DNA from: Oscillospiraceae bacterium
GTDB lineage: Bacteria; Bacillota_A; Clostridia; Oscillospirales; Oscillospiraceae
NCBI GenBank assembly: GCA_902786615.1
Contig: CADADE010000006.1
Span: 153,713-161,451, forward strand
Length of the DNA: 7,739 nucleotides
Direction of reading: 5' to 3'
The notes below the pieces were generated by a model. It had not been told where the DNA came from. It saw nothing but the letters and a program-made list of their open reading frames with translations, and did not search any database. A program made the position numbers and the translations under genes. Shown here piece after piece: positions 1-6,470 of the stretch; position 1 is the first letter of the stretch, and each line of letters begins with the position of its first letter.

Positions 1-97
1 AGAGCGGCGCGGACAAGAACGGAGGAAAAAATGAGACACACAAAAATCTTATCCCTGCTGCTGTGCCTGGCGCTGGTGCTGACCCTGCTGCCGGGTA
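1..97 (+). repeat. Direct repeat, leader copy 1 (RBS plus signal-peptide start)
   Basis: Bases 1-97 are identical to 3115-3211 (offset 3114). The repeat covers the end of the untranslated leader, the GGAGG ribosome binding site, the ATG and the first 22 codons of the signal peptide, and stops at the shared CCGGGTA. The window begins inside it, so the repeat may extend further left. Confidence 0.95.
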
Positions 98-2928
98 TGT
101 CGGCGTATGCGGACGGCGTTGCATATCGATATCTGGACGCAAGCGGTGCATCGCAGACTTGCAACAGCGCTAACGTTGTTACTGAATCAACGACCGCATG
201 GGGCAGCGGCTGGTATGTGGCGAACCCCGGTACAACCAATATTGGCAGCCGTATCACTGTCAGCGGCGATGTGCACCTCATCCTCGCGGACCACGCGACC
301 CTGAACGCTAACGCGGGCATCACGGTAGAAGGCGACAACAGCCTGACTATCTACGCCCAGAGCACCGGCGGCAATATGGGTACGCTGAACGCCACTGGCG
401 CTCAAGAGACTTATTCGGCTGGAATTGGCGCTTATAACCCAGAAATGACGTGGCCTGAACCTGTCGGCGGTAATATCACCATTAACGGCGGCAAAATCAA
501 AGCAACGGGCGCCAGTGGTGAATATGGAGGCGGTGCAGGCATAGGCGGCTGCTATATGGGGTTAGGTGCTGAGGTCACCATCAACGGCGGCGTTGTTACA
601 GCCAACGGCGGCAAAGGTGCTGCGGGAATCGGCAGCGGCTCTGAATACTATCATGATGAGTTCAAAAACGTTACCATCAACGGCGGCACTGTGATAGCCA
701 ACGGTGGTGAGGCGTTGATCAGTGAAGAAGATCCGGATTATTCTATCTTTGGCGGCGCGGGCATTGGCGGCGGCTTTGGCGGTCATGGTATTAATGTCAC
801 TTTCAACGATGGCTTTGTGACAGCCACCGGTGGCCCGGCGGCTGCTGGTATCGGAGACGGCGCGGGTTATGATGGCGATCGGGCCGCCACGCTCAACTTC
901 AATGGAGGCATTGTCACGGCTTCCGGTGGCAATGCCTATGCAGGGACACCATACAAACGCGGCGCAGGCATTGGCGGCGGCTATGCTCCGTCACGCGGCA
1001 CAAATGTCGATGCTATGTATAACAGAGGTGCTCTCAATTTTGGCGAAGGTGTAAAAGTATATGCTGATACATATCCAAACCCGACTACGGAAAGAAGTCT
1101 CACCGGAAGTATGTTTTTTGCAGGTTTTGCAAGAGATCACATGCAACAATATGTGAGAGTGGAGGGACCGGTGTCTTCTCCTTCTTCCGATACCCCCGTT
1201 GAGAGCGTGACGCTTGACAAGACCGACGCGCAGACGGTCACAGTGGGCGGGAACGTCGCCTTTACCGCGACCGTCTTCCCCGATGACGCGACGGTCAAGA
1301 CCGTGAAGTGGAGCGTCGGCGGGACGAACGAAAGCGCCGTGAAGCTGTATTCCGACGCAAATTGCAGCACCGAAGTCGGCACGGACGCTACCGCCACCCT
1401 GATCGTTTATGCAAAAGGCATTTCGGCAGGCAGCGCGACCGTCACCGTAACCAGCAACGCCGACGACACCAAGACCGCGAGCTGCGCCGTCACGGTGAAG
1501 GAACCCGTCACGGGCGTTTCGCTTAACCCAAGCACACTCGACCTGACCACTGACGGCGTGAAAGCGCTGACGGCGACGGTTGAACCCAGCAACGCCACGG
1601 ACAAGACCGTGAAGTGGAGCGTCAGCGGGACGAACGAAAACGCCGTGAAGCTGTATTCCGACTCAAATTGCAGCACCGAAGTCGGCACGGACGCTACCAA
1701 AACCCTGACCGTTTTTGCAAAAGGCATTTCGGCAGGCAGCGCGACCGTCACCGTAACCAGCAACGCCGACGACAGCAAGACCGCGAGCTGCGCCGTCACG
1801 GTTACCCCTGTGACAATCAGCAGCGTAGCGGTGACAGGGATTGAGGCGCCTGCGGCGGGTCAGAATCTGGACACCACGGCGGAGAGCGAAACGGCGAACG
1901 TCACATTAAGCGCGGTTGCCTTTGAACCGGAATCCGAGGATGGCAAAGCCTCCTACGCGACGGTGTACAAGGCTGCGGTCACTGCGACTGCGGCGGAGAA
2001 CTATGCCTTTACCGATGATACAACTGCTACGGTGAACGGAAACACTGCCACTGCTGCCAGAAACGAGGACGGCACGCTGACGATTTCCTACACCTTTGAA
2101 AAGACAGTGCTGAATCCGGTGGTAATCGAGACGTCCAACGTTGAAATGCCCTATTCCCCCAACGGTATCGACATTCCCGTGAATGGTATGTTCGATATCC
2201 CGGATGGAGCGGGAACGGCGACCTACTTTGTGAGCAACCGCACCGGCGAGGGAACTTATAACGCAGAGACCGGCAAGCTGGTTGTTACCAAGTGCGGCAC
2301 ATTTAACGTCTCTGTGAATACCGCCGCGACGGATACCCATTCCTATGGTATTGGTACCGCAATACTGACGATAAACAAAGCGAAATTTACCCCAGTCGTG
2401 ACGCTGGAGGGCTGGACAATGGGCGAGACGTCCAAGACGCCCAGCGTCACCGGCAACCTCGGCGGCGGCGACGTGACCTACAGCTATAAGCTCAAGGACG
2501 CGGACGATTCCGCCTATACCGATACAATTCCCGGCACGGCGGGCGAGTACACCGTCAAGGCTGACATTGCCGAGACCGCATTCTATAATGCGGCCTCTGC
2601 CACGGCAGACTTCACCATCGCAAAGCCGACCTTCGGTCCGGCGGACTTCACCCTGCCCGCAAGCACCCGGACCATCGGGGACAACGCCTTTGAGGGCGCG
2701 GCGATGAAGAGCGTCGACGCCAGGTTCTGCACCGCCATCGGCGCCGGGGCGTTCAAGAACTGCCAGGGCTTGCAGCAGATCTGCCTGCCGGATAACTGCG
2801 CCATCGACGACAGCGCCTTTGAAGGCTGCGGTACGGTGTACGTCTTTGCCTATTCGGGCGGCACAACGGAGACCTGGTGCCGGGACAAGGATGATATTGT
2901 GTTCGTGAGCCGCGGCGAATCAAATTAA
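31..2928 (+). CDS. Large secreted protein: glycine-rich repeats, tandem Ig-like (Big_2) modules and C-terminal BspA-type LRR
   Basis: This 965-residue protein is probably exported and displayed or released at the cell surface. The start is set by GGAGG at 21-25, five A's before ATG. Residues 1-27 form a signal peptide (basic RHTK, then a leucine-rich core) with a likely cleavage after AYA27. Residues about 78-330 carry repeats of the type VTINGGxVTATGG followed by AGIGGG, spaced 30-42 residues, as expected of a right-handed beta-helix. Two Big_2-like Ig modules follow (about 390-489 and 493-592) and are nearly identical over most of their length. Next come beta-sandwich modules (about 596-690 and 695-865), then a short BspA-type LRR (about 871-962) with the IGDNAFEG and IGAGAFKNC signatures. 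I see no LPXTG motif, SLH domain or C-terminal hydrophobic anchor, so attachment to the cell is unexplained. Family knowledge suggests adhesion or glycan binding; the actual ligand is unknown. A terminator follows 22 bp after the stop. Confidence 0.9.
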   Translation: MRHTKILSLLLCLALVLTLLPGMSAYADGVAYRYLDASGASQTCNSANVVTESTTAWGSGWYVANPGTTNIGSRITVSGDVHLILADHATLNANAGITVEGDNSLTIYAQSTGGNMGTLNATGAQETYSAGIGAYNPEMTWPEPVGGNITINGGKIKATGASGEYGGGAGIGGCYMGLGAEVTINGGVVTANGGKGAAGIGSGSEYYHDEFKNVTINGGTVIANGGEALISEEDPDYSIFGGAGIGGGFGGHGINVTFNDGFVTATGGPAAAGIGDGAGYDGDRAATLNFNGGIVTASGGNAYAGTPYKRGAGIGGGYAPSRGTNVDAMYNRGALNFGEGVKVYADTYPNPTTERSLTGSMFFAGFARDHMQQYVRVEGPVSSPSSDTPVESVTLDKTDAQTVTVGGNVAFTATVFPDDATVKTVKWSVGGTNESAVKLYSDANCSTEVGTDATATLIVYAKGISAGSATVTVTSNADDTKTASCAVTVKEPVTGVSLNPSTLDLTTDGVKALTATVEPSNATDKTVKWSVSGTNENAVKLYSDSNCSTEVGTDATKTLTVFAKGISAGSATVTVTSNADDSKTASCAVTVTPVTISSVAVTGIEAPAAGQNLDTTAESETANVTLSAVAFEPESEDGKASYATVYKAAVTATAAENYAFTDDTTATVNGNTATAARNEDGTLTISYTFEKTVLNPVVIETSNVEMPYSPNGIDIPVNGMFDIPDGAGTATYFVSNRTGEGTYNAETGKLVVTKCGTFNVSVNTAATDTHSYGIGTAILTINKAKFTPVVTLEGWTMGETSKTPSVTGNLGGGDVTYSYKLKDADDSAYTDTIPGTAGEYTVKADIAETAFYNAASATADFTIAKPTFGPADFTLPASTRTIGDNAFEGAAMKSVDARFCTAIGAGAFKNCQGLQQICLPDNCAIDDSAFEGCGTVYVFAYSGGTTETWCRDKDDIVFVSRGESN
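1294..1497 (+). repeat. Internal tandem repeat, Ig-like module copy 1
   Basis: This 204-bp stretch matches 1600-1803 at an exact offset of 306 bp (102 codons) with 11 mismatches by hand count. It encodes most of the first Big_2-like module, from KTVKWSV to SCAVTV. Ten of the eleven differences alter the amino acid. Confidence 0.9.
1600..1803 (+). repeat. Internal tandem repeat, Ig-like module copy 2
   Basis: Second copy of the 204-bp Ig-module segment beginning at 1294, in the same reading frame. The homology fades towards the start of each module (1201-1293 against 1507-1599), so the high identity covers only the C-terminal two thirds of the domain. Confidence 0.9.
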
Positions 2929-2975
2929 CAGCGGTAATCAACAGAACGCAGGCTGCGGCATTTTTGCCGCAGCCT
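2372..2975 (+). repeat. Direct repeat, shared 3' end copy 1 (beta-sandwich, LRR, terminator stem)
   Basis: Matches 3792-4395 at a constant offset of 1420 with no indels and about 48 mismatches in 604 bp (roughly 92% identity, hand count). It covers the last beta-sandwich module, the LRR, the stop codon and the full terminator stem, and ends exactly at the base of that stem. Confidence 0.93.
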
Positions 2976-2981
2976 CTTTTT
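2950..2981 (+). terminator. Rho-independent terminator of the first surface-protein gene
   Basis: A perfect 11-bp stem (2950-2960 AGGCTGCGGCA with 2965-2975) closes a TTTT loop and is followed by C and five T's at 2977-2981. It sits 22 bp after the stop codon and should isolate this gene from the next one. Confidence 0.9.
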
Positions 2982-3054
2982 GCGCGAAGAGGCAAGAAAA
3001 ATATTTAAATAACATCAAATTTTCTCTTTTTATGTGCCAATCCGTCACATTCTC

Positions 3055-3083
3055 TTGCAAATATTGTAAGTTGATGGTAAATT
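3055..3083 (+). promoter_or_regulatory. Candidate sigma-70-type promoter for the second surface-protein gene
   Basis: The AT-rich interval between the first terminator and the second leader contains TTGCAA (3055-3060), a 17-bp spacer and TAAATT (3078-3083), each matching four of six consensus positions. This would give an untranslated leader of about 55 nt before the ATG at 3145. The equivalent region of the first gene lies left of the window, so the two promoters cannot be compared. The surrounding AT-richness makes chance matches fairly likely. Confidence 0.45.
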
Positions 3084-3114
3084 ATCATTGTCAGGTTTTA
3101 CGGTTCACTGCTGC

Positions 3115-3211
3115 AGAGCGGCGCGGACAAGAACGGAGGAAAAAATGAGACACACAAAAATCTTATCCCTGCTGCTGTGCCTGGCGCTGGTGCTGACCCT
3201 GCTGCCGGGTA
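3115..3211 (+). repeat. Direct repeat, leader copy 2
   Basis: Exact 97-bp copy of 1-97. It carries GGAGG at 3135-3139 and the ATG at 3145. Identity stops abruptly after CCGGGTA at 3205-3211, within the signal-peptide coding sequence and before the cleavage site. Confidence 0.95.
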
Positions 3212-3219
3212 ATCAATGA
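3145..3219 (+). pseudogene. Detached signal-peptide start of the second surface-protein gene, ending at a premature stop
   Basis: Translation from the duplicated ribosome binding site and ATG yields the same first 22 residues as the intact gene (RHTKILSLLLCLALVLTLLPG after Met), then N, Q and TGA at 3217-3219, a 24-residue product. The downstream open frame lies one base out of register, so the signal peptide cannot be translated onto the body without a +1 shift or a single-base correction. The signal peptidase site of the first gene (SAYA followed by D) is also missing. No homopolymer at the junction suggests slippage. It could be a recombination scar, a sequencing indel or a silent copy. 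Confidence 0.75.
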
Positions 3220-3229
3220 TACAGTCAGA

Positions 3230-4348
3230 TTGAACGGTAGTCAGACTGCAATCCAAGATGATCGAGGCGGTTATCGGATCGTTAATGGAGAAACAACGAA
3301 ATTGAAAGTTCCGGCGCCGGTGTATCAGAATGGCCGCTGGGAATTCGATTTCATATATCCGAATCCGAATACATATCAGGAAAACGGTTTGTGCCTTGGA
3401 TCTGGAAAAACAACCGGCGCTGAGACTGTAATAGGCTTTAAATGTGTAAGTGGAAATGGGTCGACAAATTACCCGTTCAAGTTTGAGTTGGTTTTTACCA
3501 CCTCCGTAGTCCTGAGCGAGGACACTATCGACCTTACCGTGGGCGGCACAAAGAAGCTGACGGCTGCCGTTTATCCGAGCGATACTGCGGACAGGACCGT
3601 CCTGTGGAGCGTCGGCGGAACCAACGCGGGCGCTGTGAAGCTGTATGCTGACGAGGCTTGCCAGACCGAGATCAATTACGGAGTTGCCACCTCCACGACG
3701 ACTGTCTACGTAAAAGGTCTGTCGGAGGGTGCGGCTGCCGTGACCGTCACCACTACGGACGGTAACTTCACCGCCTCCGTCACCGTGACGGTAAACAAGG
3801 CGGACATCACCCCTGTCGTGACGATTGAGGGCTGGACAATGGGCGAGACGCCCAAGACGCCCAACGTCACCGGCAACCTCGGCGGCGGCGACGTGACCTA
3901 CAGCTATAAGCTCAAGAACGCGGACGATTCCGCTTACAGTGCGACTGTCCCCAGCGCGGCGGGCGAATACACCGTCAAGGCTGACATTGCCGCGACTGAA
4001 AACTACAACGCAGCCTCCGCCACGGCAGACTTCACCATCGCAAATCCGACCTTCGGTCCGGCGGACTTCACCCTGCCCGCAAGCACCCGGACCATCGGGG
4101 ACAACGCCTTTGAGGGCGCGGCGATGAAGAGCGTCGACGCCTGGTACTGCACCGCCATCGGCGCCGGGGCGTTCAAGAACTGCGAGGGCTTGCAGCAGAT
4201 CCGCCTGCCGGAAAACTGCGCCATTGACGCCACCGCCTTTGAAGGCTGCGGTACGGTGTACGTCTTTGCCTATTCGGGCGGCCCAACGGAGAAATGGTGC
4301 CAGGGCAAGGATGATATTGTGTTCGTGAGCCTCGGCGAATCAAATTAA
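3230..4348 (+). CDS. Body of the second surface-protein paralogue: unique N-terminal segment, Ig-like module, BspA-type LRR (frame-broken 5' end)
   Basis: This 372-codon frame can start only at a TTG with no Shine-Dalgarno site. Sensible coding continues upstream in the same frame back to the leader junction near 3209 (reading INDTVR and onward), so the TTG is probably not a true start. Residues 1-92 are absent from the first gene and unrecognised, with a beta-rich look. Residues about 93-190 are a Big_2-like Ig module related to, but distinct from, the tandem modules of the neighbour. Residues about 191-271 and 278-372 are close copies of the neighbour's last beta-sandwich and LRR. As drawn, the product has no signal peptide, which is odd for this architecture. 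Two readings fit: a pseudogene or silent donor cassette for recombination with the first gene, or a real secreted protein of about 400 residues whose frame was lost through a sequence error near 3210. Confidence 0.65.
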   Translation: MNGSQTAIQDDRGGYRIVNGETTKLKVPAPVYQNGRWEFDFIYPNPNTYQENGLCLGSGKTTGAETVIGFKCVSGNGSTNYPFKFELVFTTSVVLSEDTIDLTVGGTKKLTAAVYPSDTADRTVLWSVGGTNAGAVKLYADEACQTEINYGVATSTTTVYVKGLSEGAAAVTVTTTDGNFTASVTVTVNKADITPVVTIEGWTMGETPKTPNVTGNLGGGDVTYSYKLKNADDSAYSATVPSAAGEYTVKADIAATENYNAASATADFTIANPTFGPADFTLPASTRTIGDNAFEGAAMKSVDAWYCTAIGAGAFKNCEGLQQIRLPENCAIDATAFEGCGTVYVFAYSGGPTEKWCQGKDDIVFVSLGESN

Positions 4349-4395
4349 CAGCGGAAATCAACAGAACGCAGGCTGCGGCATTTTTGCCGCAGCCT
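3792..4395 (+). repeat. Direct repeat, shared 3' end copy 2
   Basis: Partner of 2372-2975. The divergence is uneven: about 32 mismatches fall in the first 229 bp and 16 in the remaining 375 bp. The LRR and terminator stem are therefore the most recently shared or homogenised part. Confidence 0.93.
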
Positions 4396-4399
4396 GTTT
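4370..4399 (+). terminator. Terminator hairpin of the second surface-protein gene, weakened U-tract
   Basis: The 11-bp stem and TTTT loop are identical to the first gene's terminator (4370-4380 pairs with 4385-4395), but the tail is GTTTC instead of CTTTTT. The hairpin is intact while the U-tract is poor, so termination is probably less efficient and some read-through into the purine operon is possible. Confidence 0.65.
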
Positions 4400-4460
4400 C
4401 ACATCCCGCGCCCTGGTTCGAGACCGCGCCCGGCTGCGCGCTTTCTGTTGATTTCACCGG

Positions 4461-4490
4461 TTGACACAGGAGGAGCGCTGCCGGTATAAT
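4461..4490 (+). promoter_or_regulatory. Perfect-consensus sigma-70/SigA promoter of the purine operon
   Basis: TTGACA at 4461-4466 and TATAAT at 4485-4490 match consensus at all twelve positions, with an 18-bp spacer. Transcription should start near 4497, giving a leader of about 50 nt before the ATG at 4546. That leader is too short for a purine riboswitch, and I found no clear operator-like palindrome beside the promoter. The sequence therefore suggests strong expression, with control by a repressor site I cannot recognise or at the enzyme level. Confidence 0.85.
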
Positions 4491-4545
4491 AATACAAATC
4501 CCTTGAAAAATGACGCAGATACATGGAAGAAAAAGGGGAAACGAT

Positions 4546-5259
4546 ATGGACAACCTTGAGATCGGCTCCATCGCCGAAAAGCTTGCGGGCAACCGCTATC
4601 CCGGGCGCGGCATCATCCTCGGCCTCACCCCGGACGGGACGCGCTCCGTCGCGGCCTATTTCATCATGGGCCGCAGCCAGAACAGCCGCAACCGCGTCTT
4701 TCTCCCCGAACCGGACGGCATCCGTACCGAGGCGCACGATCCTGCCCTTTTGAAAGACCCCAGCCTCATTCTCTATCATCCCGTGCGCGTGTATGACCAT
4801 TGGCTCATCGTCACAAACGGCGACCAGACCGATACCGTGCGCGATTATCTCCGCAGGGGCGCTGACTTTGAAAGCGCCCTGCGCACCCGCTGCTTCGAGC
4901 CGGACGGCCCCAACTGGACGCCGCGCATCTCCGGCCTTGTCGACCTCGAAAGCGGCGGGTATCGGCTCTCCATCCTCAAAGCCGCCGATCCCGCCGGCAG
5001 CGCCTGCCTGCGCCAGAGCTTTGAATATCCGCCGCTGCCCGGTCTCGGCCACTTCCTGCATACCTATGCATGCGACGGAAACCCGCTCCCCAGCTTCCGG
5101 GGCGAGCCGGAGCGCGTGGAGACCCTGGACGATCCCGACGCATACACGGAGCTTCTGTGGCAGAATCTGGATCAGGACAACAAAATCTCGCTCTACGTCC
5201 GCTATACCGCGCTCAGGGACGGAAGCGTCGAGCAGCGCATTGTCAACAAACACAAGTGA
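4546..5259 (+). CDS. purO: IMP cyclohydrolase, PurO-type
   Basis: This 237-residue enzyme is predicted to close the ring of FAICAR to give IMP, the last step of de novo purine synthesis, in the cytoplasm. It resembles the PurO-type IMP cyclohydrolase family (first described in archaea and also found in Clostridia), not the N-terminal domain of bifunctional PurH. The N-terminal signature is RYPGRGIILG at residues 17-26, followed by YFIMGRSQNSRNRVF at 38-52; these Arg/Tyr-rich segments are the family's conserved core. The ATG at 4546 is chosen because AAGGGGA precedes it at Shine-Dalgarno distance and the family signature begins soon after; an in-frame ATG at 4510 would add 12 residues and lacks a good site. 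The AICAR formyltransferase follows after 12 bp, so the enzymes of consecutive steps are co-transcribed. The symbol follows archaeal usage. Confidence 0.9.
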   Translation: MDNLEIGSIAEKLAGNRYPGRGIILGLTPDGTRSVAAYFIMGRSQNSRNRVFLPEPDGIRTEAHDPALLKDPSLILYHPVRVYDHWLIVTNGDQTDTVRDYLRRGADFESALRTRCFEPDGPNWTPRISGLVDLESGGYRLSILKAADPAGSACLRQSFEYPPLPGLGHFLHTYACDGNPLPSFRGEPERVETLDDPDAYTELLWQNLDQDNKISLYVRYTALRDGSVEQRIVNKHK

Positions 5260-5271
5260 CGGAGGCCGGGC

Positions 5272-6450
5272 ATGAAAGAATATGAACTCAAATACGGGTG
5301 CAATCCCAATCAGAAGCCCGCGAAAATCTACCGGAAGGACGGGGGAGAGCTGCCGGTCACGGTGCTCAACGGCCGCCCCGGCTATATCAACTTCCTCGAC
5401 GCGCTCAACGCCTGGCAGCTTGTGAAGGAGCTCCGAGAGGCGACCGGGCTTCCCGCCGCCGCGTCGTTCAAGCACGTCTCTCCCGCCGGAGCCGCCGTCG
5501 GCCTGCCGCTATCCGAGACGGACAGGAAAATCTGTTTTGTGCGGCCCGACGCCGAACTCTCTCCCATCGCCTGCGCCTATATCCGCGCAAGGGGAGCCGA
5601 CCGCCTGTGCTCCTACGGCGACTGGGCCGCGCTGAGCGATCCCTGCGACGCCGCCACCGCCGCTTATCTCAAAGACGAGGTGTCCGACGGTATTATCGCC
5701 CCGGACTATACGGAAGAGGCGCTGGAAATCCTGCGTACAAAGAAAAAGGGCGGCTACAACGTGGTGCGCATCGACCCCGATTACGTCCCCGCGCCCCGGG
5801 AGTGCAAGGACGTCTTCGGCGTCAGCTTCGAGCAGAGGCGCAACGATTTCCGCATCGACGAGAGTCTGCTTCAAAACATCGTCACCGAGAATAGGGATTT
5901 GCCGCAGCGGGCGAAGATCGACATGATCGTAGCCCTCATCACGCTGAAATACACCCAGTCAAACTCTGTCTGCTATGTGAAGGACGGTCAGGCCATCGGC
6001 GTCGGCGCCGGGCAGCAGAGCCGCATCCACTGCACCCGCCTCGCCGGGCAGAAGGCCGACAACTGGTATCTGCGCCAGCATCCGAAAGTGCTGGCCCTGC
6101 CCTTTGTCGACGGCGTCCGCCGCGCCGACCGCGACAACGCCATCGACGTCTATACCTCCGACGAGTATGAGGATATCCTGCGCGACGGCGAATGGCAGAA
6201 GGTCTTTCGGCACAGACCCGAGGCGCTGAGCGCGGAGGAAAAGAGAGCCTGGATCGCCGCGCAGAGCGGCGTGACCTGCGGCAGCGACGCCTTTTTCCCC
6301 TTCGGCGACAACGTGGAGCGGGCGCGCAAGTCCGGCGTGCAGTATATCGTGCAGCCCGGCGGCTCCATCCGCGACGATCACGTCATTGACACCGCGAATA
6401 AATATAAGATGGTCATGGCCTTTACCGGCATGCGCCTGTTTCATCATTAA
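5272..6450 (+). CDS. purH: Phosphoribosylaminoimidazolecarboxamide (AICAR) formyltransferase, stand-alone
   Basis: The enzyme transfers a formyl group from 10-formyltetrahydrofolate to AICAR, giving FAICAR for the upstream cyclohydrolase. At 392 residues it corresponds to the transformylase part of PurH without the roughly 200-residue IMP cyclohydrolase domain, a form known in Clostridia. Visible signatures are KYGCNPNQ (residues 7-14), SFKHVSPAG (65-73) containing the Lys67-His68 catalytic pair, KYTQSNSV (226-233), GAGQQSR (245-251), CGSDAFFPFGD (336-346), QPGGSIRDD (361-369) and the C-terminal GMRLFHH. All expected core motifs are present, so the protein should be active. The start has GGAGG at 5261-5265, directly after the preceding stop, which suggests translational coupling. 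The symbol purH is used loosely, because only one of the two PurH activities is encoded here. Confidence 0.95.
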   Translation: MKEYELKYGCNPNQKPAKIYRKDGGELPVTVLNGRPGYINFLDALNAWQLVKELREATGLPAAASFKHVSPAGAAVGLPLSETDRKICFVRPDAELSPIACAYIRARGADRLCSYGDWAALSDPCDAATAAYLKDEVSDGIIAPDYTEEALEILRTKKKGGYNVVRIDPDYVPAPRECKDVFGVSFEQRRNDFRIDESLLQNIVTENRDLPQRAKIDMIVALITLKYTQSNSVCYVKDGQAIGVGAGQQSRIHCTRLAGQKADNWYLRQHPKVLALPFVDGVRRADRDNAIDVYTSDEYEDILRDGEWQKVFRHRPEALSAEEKRAWIAAQSGVTCGSDAFFPFGDNVERARKSGVQYIVQPGGSIRDDHVIDTANKYKMVMAFTGMRLFHH

Positions 6451-6470
6451 CGGCCGTGTGACCATGCAGG

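Noticed and set aside
58..69. Possible lipobox cysteine (Cys12, LLLC) in the signal peptide
   Set aside because: The residue before the cysteine is Leu instead of Gly, Ala or Ser, and the hydrophobic core continues beyond it; a standard AYA cleavage site is present further on.
1407..1799. Antisense open frame with an internal repeat opposite the Ig-like modules
   Set aside because: The repetition simply mirrors the tandem Ig modules on the plus strand; there is no ribosome binding site or independent protein signature.
3216..3233. ATG at 3216 overlapping the premature stop as a translationally coupled restart of the second surface gene
   Set aside because: That ATG is in a third frame and meets a stop after five codons (TGA at 3231), so it does not open the body frame.
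1..4395. Diversity-generating retroelement (template/variable repeat pair) as explanation of the replacement-rich repeats
   Set aside because: Differences are not confined to adenine positions of one copy, and no reverse transcriptase or accessory gene is visible in the window.
4405..4435. tRNA T-arm-like sequence GGTTCGAGACC
   Set aside because: The arms do not extend to a five-base-pair T stem, and no acceptor, anticodon or D arm can be drawn around it.
4399..5475. Long open frame of 358 codons on the minus strand opposite the IMP cyclohydrolase gene
   Set aside because: It overlaps a confidently identified enzyme gene, its perfect promoter and the start of the next gene. Its translation has no recognisable domain, and it looks like an antisense artefact of GC-rich codon use.
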